Assembly (NCBI GenBank): GCA_964429805.1
Contig: CAYSDH010000065.1
Span: 1 to 17,657, forward strand
Direction of reading: 5' to 3'
Length of the DNA: 17,657 nucleotides
DNA from: CAYSDH01 sp964429805
Lineage (GTDB): Bacteria > Bacteroidota > Bacteroidia > Flavobacteriales_D > JABDKJ01
The position numbers were made by a program, and so were the translations under genes. This document shows positions 1-6,468 of the stretch, one piece after another. The notes under the pieces were generated by a model that was not told the origin of the DNA, did not search any database, and saw nothing but the letters and a program-made list of their open reading frames with translations. Position 1 is the first letter of the stretch. Each line of letters opens with the position of its first letter.

Positions 1-228
1 GCTACACACCGTTTGAAAGACGACTTTAATAAGGACTACTTTACACAAGTTGACATCCGTGACTTAGATCGAATCCCTATTGAGAGTAAGACTGTCGAGT
101 TTGTCTCGAGTCACCCAGACGGTACCTTTGAAATAGTGAAGGAAGAAGACAAAGTCAAAGAGATTGTCATCACTGATAAAGATGCATTCTGGTCAGGTAG
201 CCGCTACTTAGCAATGGTCGTGAAGTGA
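1..228 (+). CDS. C-terminal fragment of an unrecognised protein (5' end outside window)
   Basis: The reading frame is open from the first base and ends at TGA 226-228, so only the last 75 residues are visible. The TTG at 13 is in frame but is probably an internal Leu, not a start, because the frame continues upstream to the window edge. The fragment is charged and soluble-looking, rich in Asp, Lys and Val, with alternating hydrophobic stretches that suggest beta strands, and it ends in FWSGSRYLAMVVK. There is no membrane segment. I do not recognise the family. A strong terminator at 266-303 follows the gene, so it is the last gene of its transcript. Being the C-terminus of a larger enzyme is possible but cannot be judged from this piece. 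Confidence 0.7.
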   Translation, partial: ATHRLKDDFNKDYFTQVDIRDLDRIPIESKTVEFVSSHPDGTFEIVKEEDKVKEIVITDKDAFWSGSRYLAMVVK

Positions 229-265
229 TTAACTACCTGTTGACAAGTAGGCTAAAAAGAGCTTG

Positions 266-303
266 GAGAGTCTCGATTTCTATCGAGGCTCTTTCTTTTT
301 TTT
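266..303 (+). terminator. Intrinsic terminator after the first gene
   Basis: An 11-bp stem (AGAGTCTCGAT at 267-277 pairing with ATCGAGGCTCT at 282-292, one G-U pair) closes a TTCT loop and runs into TTTCTTTTTTTT. It is a classic Rho-independent terminator for the gene ending at 228. It ends only 17 bases before the ATG of the downstream lipoprotein gene at 320. Confidence 0.88.
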
Positions 304-319
304 GTTCAAAGCCTTAATT

Positions 320-991
320 ATGAAGAATATCATTTTGCCATCACTCATCATAATCGCCATGCTAACAGCGTGTGAAGAGGAGACTGAGCGCGTAGGATGC
401 ACAGATTGGAGAGCCTCTAACTTTGACGCAAATGCGCAAGTTGATGACGGTTCTTGCCTCTTGCCTGATGATATGCAGCAGATATTTTTAGACGGCCAGT
501 TTGGTGGTTGGGATGGAGACTCGCTAAGCGCAGGTTATGTATTGACTTCGTGCAAAGGCGCGTTTCAAATGGTGACAATCACTGGCGACTCCACATCGAC
601 AACGGCACTTGGTATCATGTCCGACTCTAATGGTGAGTATAACTTGGCCATTCAGTTAGTCAACCCAGTAGATGCTGGTTACTATGGTGACGGTAGTATC
701 AAGTTTGACATTCAAAAAGGTATAGCACAAAACTTCCCCACGTTTGATACATACATCTACGGCAACAATGCGGTGACTGATGGTACATGCTGGCAGCAGC
801 GTAGAAGTGACTTTACAATGCTCAGTGCATTGAGTCTTTCTGACACCGCGTTTTCTTCTGTGAGCATTCCGTTGCCTCAGTACTCGTCACGCGCCATGAA
901 TGGCCTGACAGTCGTCTTTGGAATATCAGGCGAGGCGCAGCCAGATCAAGAGGTGATGTTGATTAACGACCTCCGCTGGACGGTTGATTAA
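320..991 (+). CDS. Secreted lipoprotein with DDGSC loop and carbohydrate-binding-like C-terminal region
   Basis: This is a 223-aa predicted lipoprotein. A short N-terminal hydrophobic segment ends in the lipobox MLTAC (Cys18), followed by an acidic EEET stretch, as is usual for surface-exposed Bacteroidota lipoproteins. Residues 27-46 form a Cys-bounded loop (CTDWRASNF then VDDGSC), a motif recurrent in secreted Bacteroidota proteins. The rest (about 55-223) looks beta-rich, with two more Cys, and ends in INDLRWTVD. That ending and the preceding VSIPLPQY resemble the strands of galactose-binding-like (ExoP/CBM-type) jelly rolls, so glycan binding is plausible but inferred. I chose ATG 320 because the frame's upstream extension to 263 runs through the terminator hairpin and would bury the signal peptide. 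The stop overlaps the stop of the convergent gene. Confidence 0.85.
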   Translation: MKNIILPSLIIIAMLTACEEETERVGCTDWRASNFDANAQVDDGSCLLPDDMQQIFLDGQFGGWDGDSLSAGYVLTSCKGAFQMVTITGDSTSTTALGIMSDSNGEYNLAIQLVNPVDAGYYGDGSIKFDIQKGIAQNFPTFDTYIYGNNAVTDGTCWQQRRSDFTMLSALSLSDTAFSSVSIPLPQYSSRAMNGLTVVFGISGEAQPDQEVMLINDLRWTVD

Positions 992-1371
992 CCTTGTTTT
1001 AAACGAGTTTCTTTAAAGGCTCTTACGAGTGCTTGGGCTTCTTCGATTTGCCCTTCTTCCCAGGTGTCCACCCTACTTCCTTCTTTATAATAATTGGCAC
1101 TAAAGTCTTCTGCAAAGTGCACGGCAGAATAATCTAGCCCTTCCCTTTCAGTAATCAGTCGGTTACGCACCCAGAGATTCCAGATAGATAGGTCTATGGT
1201 CTCTGACAATCCTAATTGTGACTTTACGGTCAATGACCAATGCTCTGCTTCTCGATCATTGATGGCGTGGAGCCCAAGGTCTTGGAGTTTCTTTTGGTCT
1301 AGAGGCTCTAGTTTATCAAGCACGTGCAGGACGTAGTATCTTAAAAAGACTTCTTGATGAGAGGGTACCAT
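988..1371 (-). CDS. Hypothetical cytoplasmic protein, 127 aa
   Basis: This is an acidic protein without signal peptide or membrane segment. It looks largely helical and has four Trp residues (45, 64, 67, 104). I do not recognise the family. The ATG start is at 1371, and its stop (TTA on the plus strand at 988-990) interlocks with the TAA of the convergent lipoprotein gene, so the tetranucleotide TTAA serves both stops. The upstream Spy-like gene on the same strand is separated from it by a strong terminator at 1391-1419, so it probably has its own promoter in the roughly 20 bases between hairpin and start, or depends on read-through. Length, lack of interruptions and the fit between neighbours support a real gene. 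Confidence 0.7.
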   Translation of the reverse strand: MVPSHQEVFLRYYVLHVLDKLEPLDQKKLQDLGLHAINDREAEHWSLTVKSQLGLSETIDLSIWNLWVRNRLITEREGLDYSAVHFAEDFSANYYKEGSRVDTWEEGQIEEAQALVRAFKETRLKQG

Positions 1372-1390
1372 AGTAAAGATTAGATAGGGG

Positions 1391-1419
1391 TAAAAAGAAC
1401 GGGCCGCAAAGCGGCCCGT
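1391..1419 (-). terminator. GC-rich intrinsic terminator of the DUF3078/Spy-like transcript
   Basis: ACGGGCCGC (1399-1407) pairs perfectly with GCGGCCCGT (1411-1419) around AAA. Read on the minus strand, the hairpin is followed by CTTTTTA (1391-1397). It sits directly downstream of the Spy-like gene that ends at 1448. Confidence 0.85.
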
Positions 1420-1447
1420 CCATCAATACATTATAGAAAGTGAAAAA

Positions 1448-1861
1448 TTACTTCGTCATTTTCTGCTTTAGCTCGTCTCTGTTTAGAGAACCGTCTTTCC
1501 ACTTGTTGTAGATATTCAGCTGCTCTTCATTAAACAAAGCGACCATTTTTGCTTCACGATCCTTACGGATAGTTCTGCGCTCATCAGAAAGTGTGTTCAT
1601 GTCACTTTTCCACTTCGCACTTTCCTCAGGACTGTTTCTTACTTCTGCACTTGACGTTCTCAAGGCTGAGATTTTCTCTTTGATGGCTACTTCCCGCTCA
1701 GCGGTTTCAGCGTAGATGTCAGTCAATTGCTGGACTTGCATCTCATCAAGGTCAAACATCTTAGCGTATCTCGCCACTTCCGGATTAGCATCCTGTGCGC
1801 TTATCGAAGTGCACACAAACATCGCGAGCACTGCGAACAATAGAGGAGTAATTCTTTTCAT
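1448..1861 (-). CDS. Secreted Spy/CpxP-like helical protein
   Basis: This 137-aa protein has a clear signal peptide: basic start MKR, a hydrophobic core to about residue 19, then SISAQ with likely cleavage near 22-23. The mature part is almost entirely helical and highly charged, with LDEMQVQQL (38-46) and FNEEQLNIYNKW (110-121) recalling the LTxxQ-type repeats of the periplasmic Spy/CpxP chaperone-like group. The assignment rests on architecture and these weak motifs, not on a strong signature. It lies 34 bases downstream of the DUF3078 gene and is followed by a strong terminator, so the two are probably co-transcribed. A role in envelope protein quality control or envelope stress is an inference from the fold class. 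Confidence 0.7.
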   Translation of the reverse strand: MKRITPLLFAVLAMFVCTSISAQDANPEVARYAKMFDLDEMQVQQLTDIYAETAEREVAIKEKISALRTSSAEVRNSPEESAKWKSDMNTLSDERRTIRKDREAKMVALFNEEQLNIYNKWKDGSLNRDELKQKMTK

Positions 1862-1895
1862 GAGTAAAGTATATTTTTAAATCTGTACTAAATTA

Positions 1896-2849
1896 CTAGA
1901 GCTGGTATGAAAAACCAACTCCGAGTAGTTGTTTTATCTGCGTTCTAGGTCCTGAAGAACCATCTGCATCCGTGATAGTGATATCGTGGTCATAGATAGT
2001 TGATATTCCTAAAGACGTAGAAATATACTCATTTACTTTCAATCCAAGAAGCGCATCCCAGTTGATGTCAATAAATGTTGGCGCCTCGTAGTTAGAGAAA
2101 AAGTCTGCTTTTGTAGTAAAGCTCACATTCTCCATCAGTTGCTTTTGATAAGCGAACTTGAGGTATCCACCAAACTCTGAACGAGTGTTTTCTCCTGGCG
2201 TTAGCATGTTTCCTACTCCATCAAAAGAAGCTGGAGTCACACCAAATGCACCTGCGTTAGCCAAATCATCATTGTTGACAATAGTGAACTTAGCCGTCAA
2301 AGGCGAGATGAAAATAGACAGGTTGTCGTTAGGCTTGTGGTCCAAACCGAGCGAAGCCAACACATAGGCAGGCGCCAAGATGTCTGAAATCAAGCTTTGA
2401 GAAGTCGCTCCAGTCGAGTCAGAGTTAATGGCAAAACCATCATTGAACTGAGTTCGGAAATTTAAAAGCGCAGAGTAGTTCCATGTTGGAGACCACGCTT
2501 CACGTCCATACTTAGAGGCGAGATCAATACGGTCATCACTCTTGACAGCATCTCCGCCATCATTTTTCAATAGACCATATCCAAGATCCAAGGTGTTATC
2601 CCACGAGTTCTTTCCCTTCTTCATGTTTGCGAAAAGTCCGATGACTCCATTTCCTGCGATGGAACTTAAACCACCAGCTGCCCAGTTAGTTAGGCTTACT
2701 TGTGAAAATGTGGCTCCGAGAACTCCTCCCGTTTTCCATGTCGTGTCTTGAGCTGCTTCTTGCGCTTGTGCACCAAAGGCAAATATGAAACTCGCTGCAA
2801 GTAGTATGCTTCTTACTCTCATTTTTGTGTTATTTAAATTGTTATTCAT
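1896..2849 (-). CDS. DUF3078 family outer-membrane-type beta protein
   Basis: This protein of up to 317 aa has a signal peptide (hydrophobic 14-25, likely cleavage near GAQAQ at 26-30). The mature N-terminus carries the family hallmark TTWKTGGVLGATFSQVSL followed by TNWAAGG (about 36-60). The remainder is a series of amphipathic strands typical of an outer-membrane barrel, ending in the aromatic-containing FSYQL expected of a Bacteroidota outer-membrane protein. DUF3078 proteins are widespread in Bacteroidota, and I know of no established function. The start is ambiguous: ATG at 2849 gives nine extra Asn-rich residues, while ATG at 2822 (MRVRSILLAAS) gives a more typical signal peptide. It heads a two-gene unit with the Spy-like gene 34 bases downstream. 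Confidence 0.87.
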   Translation of the reverse strand: MNNNLNNTKMRVRSILLAASFIFAFGAQAQEAAQDTTWKTGGVLGATFSQVSLTNWAAGGLSSIAGNGVIGLFANMKKGKNSWDNTLDLGYGLLKNDGGDAVKSDDRIDLASKYGREAWSPTWNYSALLNFRTQFNDGFAINSDSTGATSQSLISDILAPAYVLASLGLDHKPNDNLSIFISPLTAKFTIVNNDDLANAGAFGVTPASFDGVGNMLTPGENTRSEFGGYLKFAYQKQLMENVSFTTKADFFSNYEAPTFIDINWDALLGLKVNEYISTSLGISTIYDHDITITDADGSSGPRTQIKQLLGVGFSYQL

Positions 2850-2874
2850 GTTCTTTAATTCAAAAGTCTTTAGA

Positions 2875-2892
2875 AATCGAACATCTTCGATT
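2875..2892 (-). repeat. Small hairpin between MscS gene and DUF3078 gene
   Basis: ATCGAA (2876-2881) and TTCGAT (2886-2891) form a perfect 6-bp stem around CATC, extended by one A-T pair. On the minus strand it lies downstream of the MscS gene and upstream of the DUF3078 start. It could be a weak terminator for the sigma/MscS operon or a leader hairpin. There is no long T-tract, so the role is unclear. Confidence 0.3.
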
Positions 2893-2933
2893 CTATATGT
2901 AAATCAATGTGAACAGTTATATGGTTATTCTTT

Positions 2934-3752
2934 TTAGTCATTAAGTATCTCTATTCGCTCTGAAATGAGATGCTTCACTGGTATCACTATTTTTCTATCA
3001 TCAGCCTGCACGGTGAGTGATAGGTTGTCCAGCTTTACAATCGTTCCTGATACATCGCCAACTTTGACTTGCATACCCACTTTATACCTGTCTTTAGTAT
3101 AAAATGAAGAGAGCATGTTGGTCATAATGTCTTTAGATGCAAAGCCGTAAGAAATGGCAAACGCAACGAGTATGGCCGCAAAGACCATGGTAATGTTTGA
3201 CGTGATGAGATCCGTGTCAATACCGGTCTGATTGATGGCAGTCACAACCACAAAGATGAAAAGCACGTAGTAGACTATGTTACTTATCACCTGCGCACCA
3301 GAGAGGCCAATGGAGTCAGTGGCCGTGTAAACCACTTTCTTTATGGCATTGGCTACAAACATTCCGATAAGTAATATGACAAGCGCAGCAAAGAGTTTCG
3401 GCATGTATGAAATCAGACTGGCTAATCCGCTCGAAATCATATCGAGTTGCACGGTTTCGGCAGCCGTGATCATCACTATGATCATGATAAACCAATAAGC
3501 GAGTTTGCTCATAAACTTGGCTACATCGCTAATACCCACTTTGACTAGCATTGGGGTGAGCTCCATTTTGTCAAGCCCTTTTTGAAGGTTGACTACTTTA
3601 AGAGCCTTAGCCACCACAGTGCGGATTACACGTGCCACTATCCAGCCAATGAGAAGTAAAATCAAGAGCATGATTATTTTCGGAACGGCCTCCGAAAATG
3701 AATTCATCATGGATGTCACTGATTTTGTTAAAGCATTTTTAAGGGTATCCAT
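2934..3752 (-). CDS. MscS-family mechanosensitive ion channel
   Basis: This is a 272-aa inner-membrane channel protein. About five hydrophobic segments are visible (25-47, 82-103, 115-137, 157-176, 185-203). Segments 1 and 3 each carry the conserved-TM-helix pattern (GWIVARVIRTVVAKAL at 36-51, GMFVANAIKKVV at 130-141). The MscS pore and beta domain follow: FAISYGFASKDIMTNMLSSFY, then DRYKVGMQVKVGDVSGTIVKL and IVIPVKHLI (221-263). MscS channels open under membrane tension and release solutes on osmotic downshift. The protein stops directly after the beta domain, so the C-terminal alpha/beta cage of E. coli MscS (286 aa, three TM) is missing, while extra TM helices are present. It is the third gene of the sigma-factor operon, 7 bases after the 64-aa gene. 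Confidence 0.92.
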   Translation of the reverse strand: MDTLKNALTKSVTSMMNSFSEAVPKIIMLLILLLIGWIVARVIRTVVAKALKVVNLQKGLDKMELTPMLVKVGISDVAKFMSKLAYWFIMIIVMITAAETVQLDMISSGLASLISYMPKLFAALVILLIGMFVANAIKKVVYTATDSIGLSGAQVISNIVYYVLFIFVVVTAINQTGIDTDLITSNITMVFAAILVAFAISYGFASKDIMTNMLSSFYTKDRYKVGMQVKVGDVSGTIVKLDNLSLTVQADDRKIVIPVKHLISERIEILND

Positions 3753-3759
3753 CGTATCG

Positions 3760-3954
3760 TTATTCTAGTTTGTTCTGGTCGTTTTGGTCGAGATCAATCT
3801 TAAACTTATTCAGAATCACAGCAGTTGAGTCTGCCATAAACAACTGTACAAATCGAAGTATGAGCACCACTGATCCGATACTTCCCATCAACTCATCCTT
3901 GCTTCCTTCCGGAGCAGACTCATTTGGTTCTATTATCTTAAAAGGATTACTCAT
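3760..3954 (-). CDS. Small protein between ECF sigma factor and MscS channel
   Basis: This is a 64-aa protein. Residues 1-20 are polar and acidic (NESAPEGSKDEL), residues 24-48 form one hydrophobic or amphipathic helix interrupted by Arg34 (SVVLILRFVQLFM), and the tail is charged (FKIDLDQNDQNKLE). I do not recognise a family. Its position is its main support: the ATG at 3954 lies 4 bases after the sigma-factor stop, and its own stop is 7 bases before the MscS start, so it is an integral part of the operon. A membrane-associated regulator of the sigma factor (a minimal anti-sigma-like role) or a channel-associated peptide are both conceivable; neither is shown by the sequence. An antisense ORF of similar length is a shadow. 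Confidence 0.78.
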   Translation of the reverse strand: MSNPFKIIEPNESAPEGSKDELMGSIGSVVLILRFVQLFMADSTAVILNKFKIDLDQNDQNKLE

Positions 3955-3958
3955 CTAA

Positions 3959-4516
3959 TCAATCTTCTTTGAAAAGTTCTCGGTATTTAGTTACTGCACT
4001 CGCCTTCGCTCTTTTAATTCTCATTTTCACAGCACTCTCACTTAAATCCATCACTTCCATGATTTTCTTTATGGAGAACTCATCTTGAAATTTCATCAAG
4101 AGTATCATCTTATTTCTAGGGTCAATTTCATCAAGCACTCGCTTCAGTCTTTCGGCCCGTATTGAGAGAAGATTCTCCTCGTTGGCTTTGTCATCAAAAT
4201 CAGAGATTTCATACATCTCGTTGATATCCTTGAATTTGACTTTTGCCTTCTTACGCGCATAGTCCACACAGTAATTATATGTTATGCTGTAAAGCCAAGT
4301 TGAAAAACTAGAACGTCCAGAGAACTTGGAGAGATTCACAAATGTTTTTAGAAAGACATCGTGTAGGAGGTCTTTCGCCTCATCTTCATTTTTAGAAAAT
4401 GAGATACATTTCTGAAATACCCTCTCTTTATATCGGTCATAGAGTTGCCCGAATAATTCGTGGTTATTCTCGTCCAGTATTTTCCGGACAATTTCTTCGT
4501 CTTGCAGCTTGCTCAC
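3959..4516 (-). CDS. ECF-type RNA polymerase sigma-70 factor
   Basis: This 185-aa protein has the two-domain ECF layout. Region 2 spans about residues 20-90, with LFGQLYDRYKERVF (21-34), DLLHDVFLKTF (49-59) and STWLYSITYNYCVDYARKK (72-90). Region 4 spans about 122-178, with a helix-turn-helix around FSIKKIMEVMDLSESAVKMR (147-166). It would direct core RNA polymerase to a dedicated promoter set. The start is a GTG at 4516: no in-frame ATG lies nearby and the N-terminus matches the usual ECF length. It leads a tight operon with the 64-aa gene and the MscS channel; no canonical anti-sigma gene is adjacent. An inverted repeat in the upstream 95 bases (4533-4586) may be a control site. Linking it to envelope or osmotic stress is inference from the MscS partner. 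Confidence 0.93.
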   Translation of the reverse strand: MSKLQDEEIVRKILDENNHELFGQLYDRYKERVFQKCISFSKNEDEAKDLLHDVFLKTFVNLSKFSGRSSFSTWLYSITYNYCVDYARKKAKVKFKDINEMYEISDFDDKANEENLLSIRAERLKRVLDEIDPRNKMILLMKFQDEFSIKKIMEVMDLSESAVKMRIKRAKASAVTKYRELFKED

Positions 4517-4532
4517 AGTTGAACTATGGTCA

Positions 4533-4586
4533 TAATTGTGAAATTACACTCCTTAGGACGTGAGCATATTCAATAAGTCACAATTA
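4533..4586 (-). promoter_or_regulatory. Inverted repeat upstream of the sigma-factor operon
   Basis: TAATTGTGA (4533-4541) and TCACAATTA (4578-4586) are a perfect 9-bp inverted repeat separated by 36 bases, in the only intergenic space upstream of the GTG start at 4516. The arms could be two half-sites of a regulator or the stem of a loose leader structure. A minus-strand TTGACT followed 18 bases later by TATGCT lies within the same region and could be promoter elements, but neither fits the Bacteroidota consensus. Confidence 0.35.
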
Positions 4587-4611
4587 AGTCAAGATGCTGA
4601 AGTTGAAAAAC

Positions 4612-5754
4612 TTACCGGATTTGGATGTCCACTCGTTCTGAAAAGTCCGACCCTGTTAGAAAGGCAATGTATTGACCTGACTCTAGATAGGAGAGGTCTA
4701 AAACCATTTTTAGGTCCTCATGAAGTGGATTTATTCTGTACGTCTTCACCTCAGTACCGTCCTTTTGGAGGGTGAGTTTAAGAGGTTGACGATATAAGTC
4801 TATGATTGACAACACAAAATTGCTGCCCGAGTCTTGAGCCAATGTAAATTGACCTTGGCTTGTCGTATAACCAACCTGCAGAACCTTGTAGGAGGCGGTC
4901 TCGCTGCACCCGGCTATATCAGTAACTGTCACTTCATAGCTTCCCGCAGATAGATTGTTTAGCTGACGAACACTCTCGCCTTCCTTCCATACGTAGCGAT
5001 ATGGTGGTATTCCTCCGCTAACATCTAAGTTGATGTAGCCATCACTACCTTCAATCACGTTAGACACCACGCTTCTTATCTTCATGTACTCTTCAACGCC
5101 AACATCAAATTTTAAAGATTCTACCATTCTCCCTTTGGTACTCACTCCTAATAGATTCAATATTGGTACTCCGCTTTTTCTTTTTGGCGTTCGTTGCTGA
5201 ATATTGACTAGCACATCAGCGCGATTATTGGCCACTTTGGGCAGGTTGATCACATAGCGGGTTTCTCCTGTCTGGTCGTTTGCTTCTTGAAAAATCTGTG
5301 AAGTTTCTCTCCAGGTGTCTCCCTTGTCAAGGCTAAAAAAAGTCGAGACATAAAAACTCGGGTTGTCAAATTCTTGCGCAAACTGAAAGTCAATCTGGAC
5401 ATCACGCACCCCGTGCGTGTTAAGCCTCATTGATTTAAGATGCACATAACCTTCTTTGAGCTCGCTTTTTTCACCACAGTTGTGATGAGTCAGTGCCTCC
5501 CATTTTTTCGTGCGCAGCTCATATCGACCTGTGCAGAGGTTAGAAATACGATTGGAGCTCAGTGCGCTAAATCGCTCACTCTCCATGTTTCGCCACAAAT
5601 ATTCGTTGTCGCTGTCAATGTCTAATCCAGAAAAAGTGGCTGAGCCGTCACAGACCTCATGACATGAGGCATTTTTGGCAGTCACTGAAGTATTTTGACT
5701 CTGACAAAATAGGCTGAAGGACACCAATAGGTATGTAAGTATAAGAGACTTCAC
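4612..5754 (-). CDS. Secreted SprB-repeat protein with T9SS-like C-terminus
   Basis: This 380-aa protein begins with a signal peptide (hydrophobic 3-16, cleavage near FCQSQN). Residues 229-285 form a recognisable SprB repeat: YINLDVSGGIPPYRYVW, then LNNLSAGSYEVTVTDIAGC. Residues 24-80 look like a second, degenerate copy (ASCHEVCDGSATFSGL, then ISNLCTGRYELR). Between them is a beta-rich region of unknown type (about 100-215). The last 70 residues, ending LESGQYIAFLTGSDFSERVD plus IQIR, have the layout of a type A sorting domain recognised by the type IX secretion system, so surface export is likely. SprB is the gliding adhesin of Flavobacterium johnsoniae; this protein is far smaller and carries only one good repeat, so a small surface or adhesion protein is the safest reading. 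It is divergent from the lipoprotein at 5912. Confidence 0.82.
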   Translation of the reverse strand: MKSLILTYLLVSFSLFCQSQNTSVTAKNASCHEVCDGSATFSGLDIDSDNEYLWRNMESERFSALSSNRISNLCTGRYELRTKKWEALTHHNCGEKSELKEGYVHLKSMRLNTHGVRDVQIDFQFAQEFDNPSFYVSTFFSLDKGDTWRETSQIFQEANDQTGETRYVINLPKVANNRADVLVNIQQRTPKRKSGVPILNLLGVSTKGRMVESLKFDVGVEEYMKIRSVVSNVIEGSDGYINLDVSGGIPPYRYVWKEGESVRQLNNLSAGSYEVTVTDIAGCSETASYKVLQVGYTTSQGQFTLAQDSGSNFVLSIIDLYRQPLKLTLQKDGTEVKTYRINPLHEDLKMVLDLSYLESGQYIAFLTGSDFSERVDIQIR

Positions 5755-5834
5755 TTTAGTAATTGGAAATTTAGTTAATAATGTTACTCGTGTATACGTA
5801 AGAAGGAGTGGCTTGTTTCATTAGTTTTTATTAT

Positions 5835-5845
5835 CTGATAATCAG
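5835..5845. promoter_or_regulatory. Palindrome in the divergent SprB-protein/lipoprotein spacer
   Basis: CTGATAATCAG is a perfect 5-1-5 palindrome in the 157-base spacer between two divergently transcribed genes. It could be an operator shared by both. No TAnnTTTG box was found close to either start, so the promoters stay unassigned. Confidence 0.3.
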
Positions 5846-5911
5846 GTTTTTAAGTGTTTTTCGGGCTTTTTGGCAGACTATTTGAATTAACTCAGTCAAA
5901 ATGAGCAAAAC

Positions 5912-6442
5912 ATGAAAACTATAACATACATATTAGGTCTGCTCATGATCGTATCAATGACTTCTTGTCTGCATCATCATGACTACGGCCCACATGGCCT
6001 CGATGGAAAGGCCTACTTCGGAGTAGATTATCACATCAGCCCCCCGTATAGCTATGCAGATAACAATCCACGCGTGCCGTATAATCCTTATTTCGGAGAT
6101 TTTCACCGGACTAATCAAGGACTGTTCGAATTCGAATATTTCATCAACCCATGGGATTACTGGTATGGAACTTATCACATCTGGATAGACCGAGGTACGG
6201 AAGGCGGCCCTTATGGCGAAGCTGGATTTGACGGGCTAGACACCTATCTAATGCTCTACCTAGACCCTGATGGCTGGTATGAAGACAGGTTTGAATACAA
6301 AGGAAATGCAACGGTAGAACGCAGTGAAAACGAACTGAGAATAGAGGTCAAAGAAGCTGGAGATACCTACGTGATTGAAATGAAAAAAACGAATGTATCT
6401 GAGCGACCGGCTTTGCTCGAACCAAAGTTTCTTAGAGATTAA
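5912..6442 (+). CDS. His/Tyr/Gly-rich predicted lipoprotein of unknown function
   Basis: This 176-aa protein starts with a short signal sequence ending in the lipobox SMTSC (Cys19). The mature protein opens with HHHDYGPHGLDG, followed by an aromatic- and Pro-rich stretch (about 35-80, many Tyr, Phe and Pro), a Trp/Tyr-rich block NPWDYWYGTYHIWIDRG, and a charged, strand-like C-terminus. The family is not recognised. The His cluster next to the lipid anchor could bind metal, but nothing else supports that. A four-codon frame (ATG at 5901) ends in the TGA that overlaps the start ATG. A strong terminator at 6469 follows, so the gene is monocistronic. Confidence 0.8.
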   Translation: MKTITYILGLLMIVSMTSCLHHHDYGPHGLDGKAYFGVDYHISPPYSYADNNPRVPYNPYFGDFHRTNQGLFEFEYFINPWDYWYGTYHIWIDRGTEGGPYGEAGFDGLDTYLMLYLDPDGWYEDRFEYKGNATVERSENELRIEVKEAGDTYVIEMKKTNVSERPALLEPKFLRD

Positions 6443-6468
6443 AAACTGTACATCTGCTAACTGTTTAG

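Noticed and set aside
229..260. CTACCTGT...ACAAGTAG repeat (233-250) as a second copy of the 14063-14079 operator
   Set aside because: Only the GTAGG-like arms are shared; the spacing and the left arm differ and the gene contexts are unrelated.
263..319. Upstream extension of the lipoprotein frame to 263
   Set aside because: It reads through the terminator hairpin and T-tract (Phe-run) and would place residues ahead of a clear lipoprotein signal sequence.
4560..4775. 71-aa plus-strand ORF starting in the sigma-factor upstream region
   Set aside because: Most of it is antisense to the SprB-repeat gene, which has a signal peptide and domain evidence; no homology recognised.
5901..5915. Four-codon upstream ORF overlapping the start of the 5912 lipoprotein
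   Set aside because: Could be a coupling leader, but so short a frame is expected by chance in an AT-rich leader; noted in the gene entry only.
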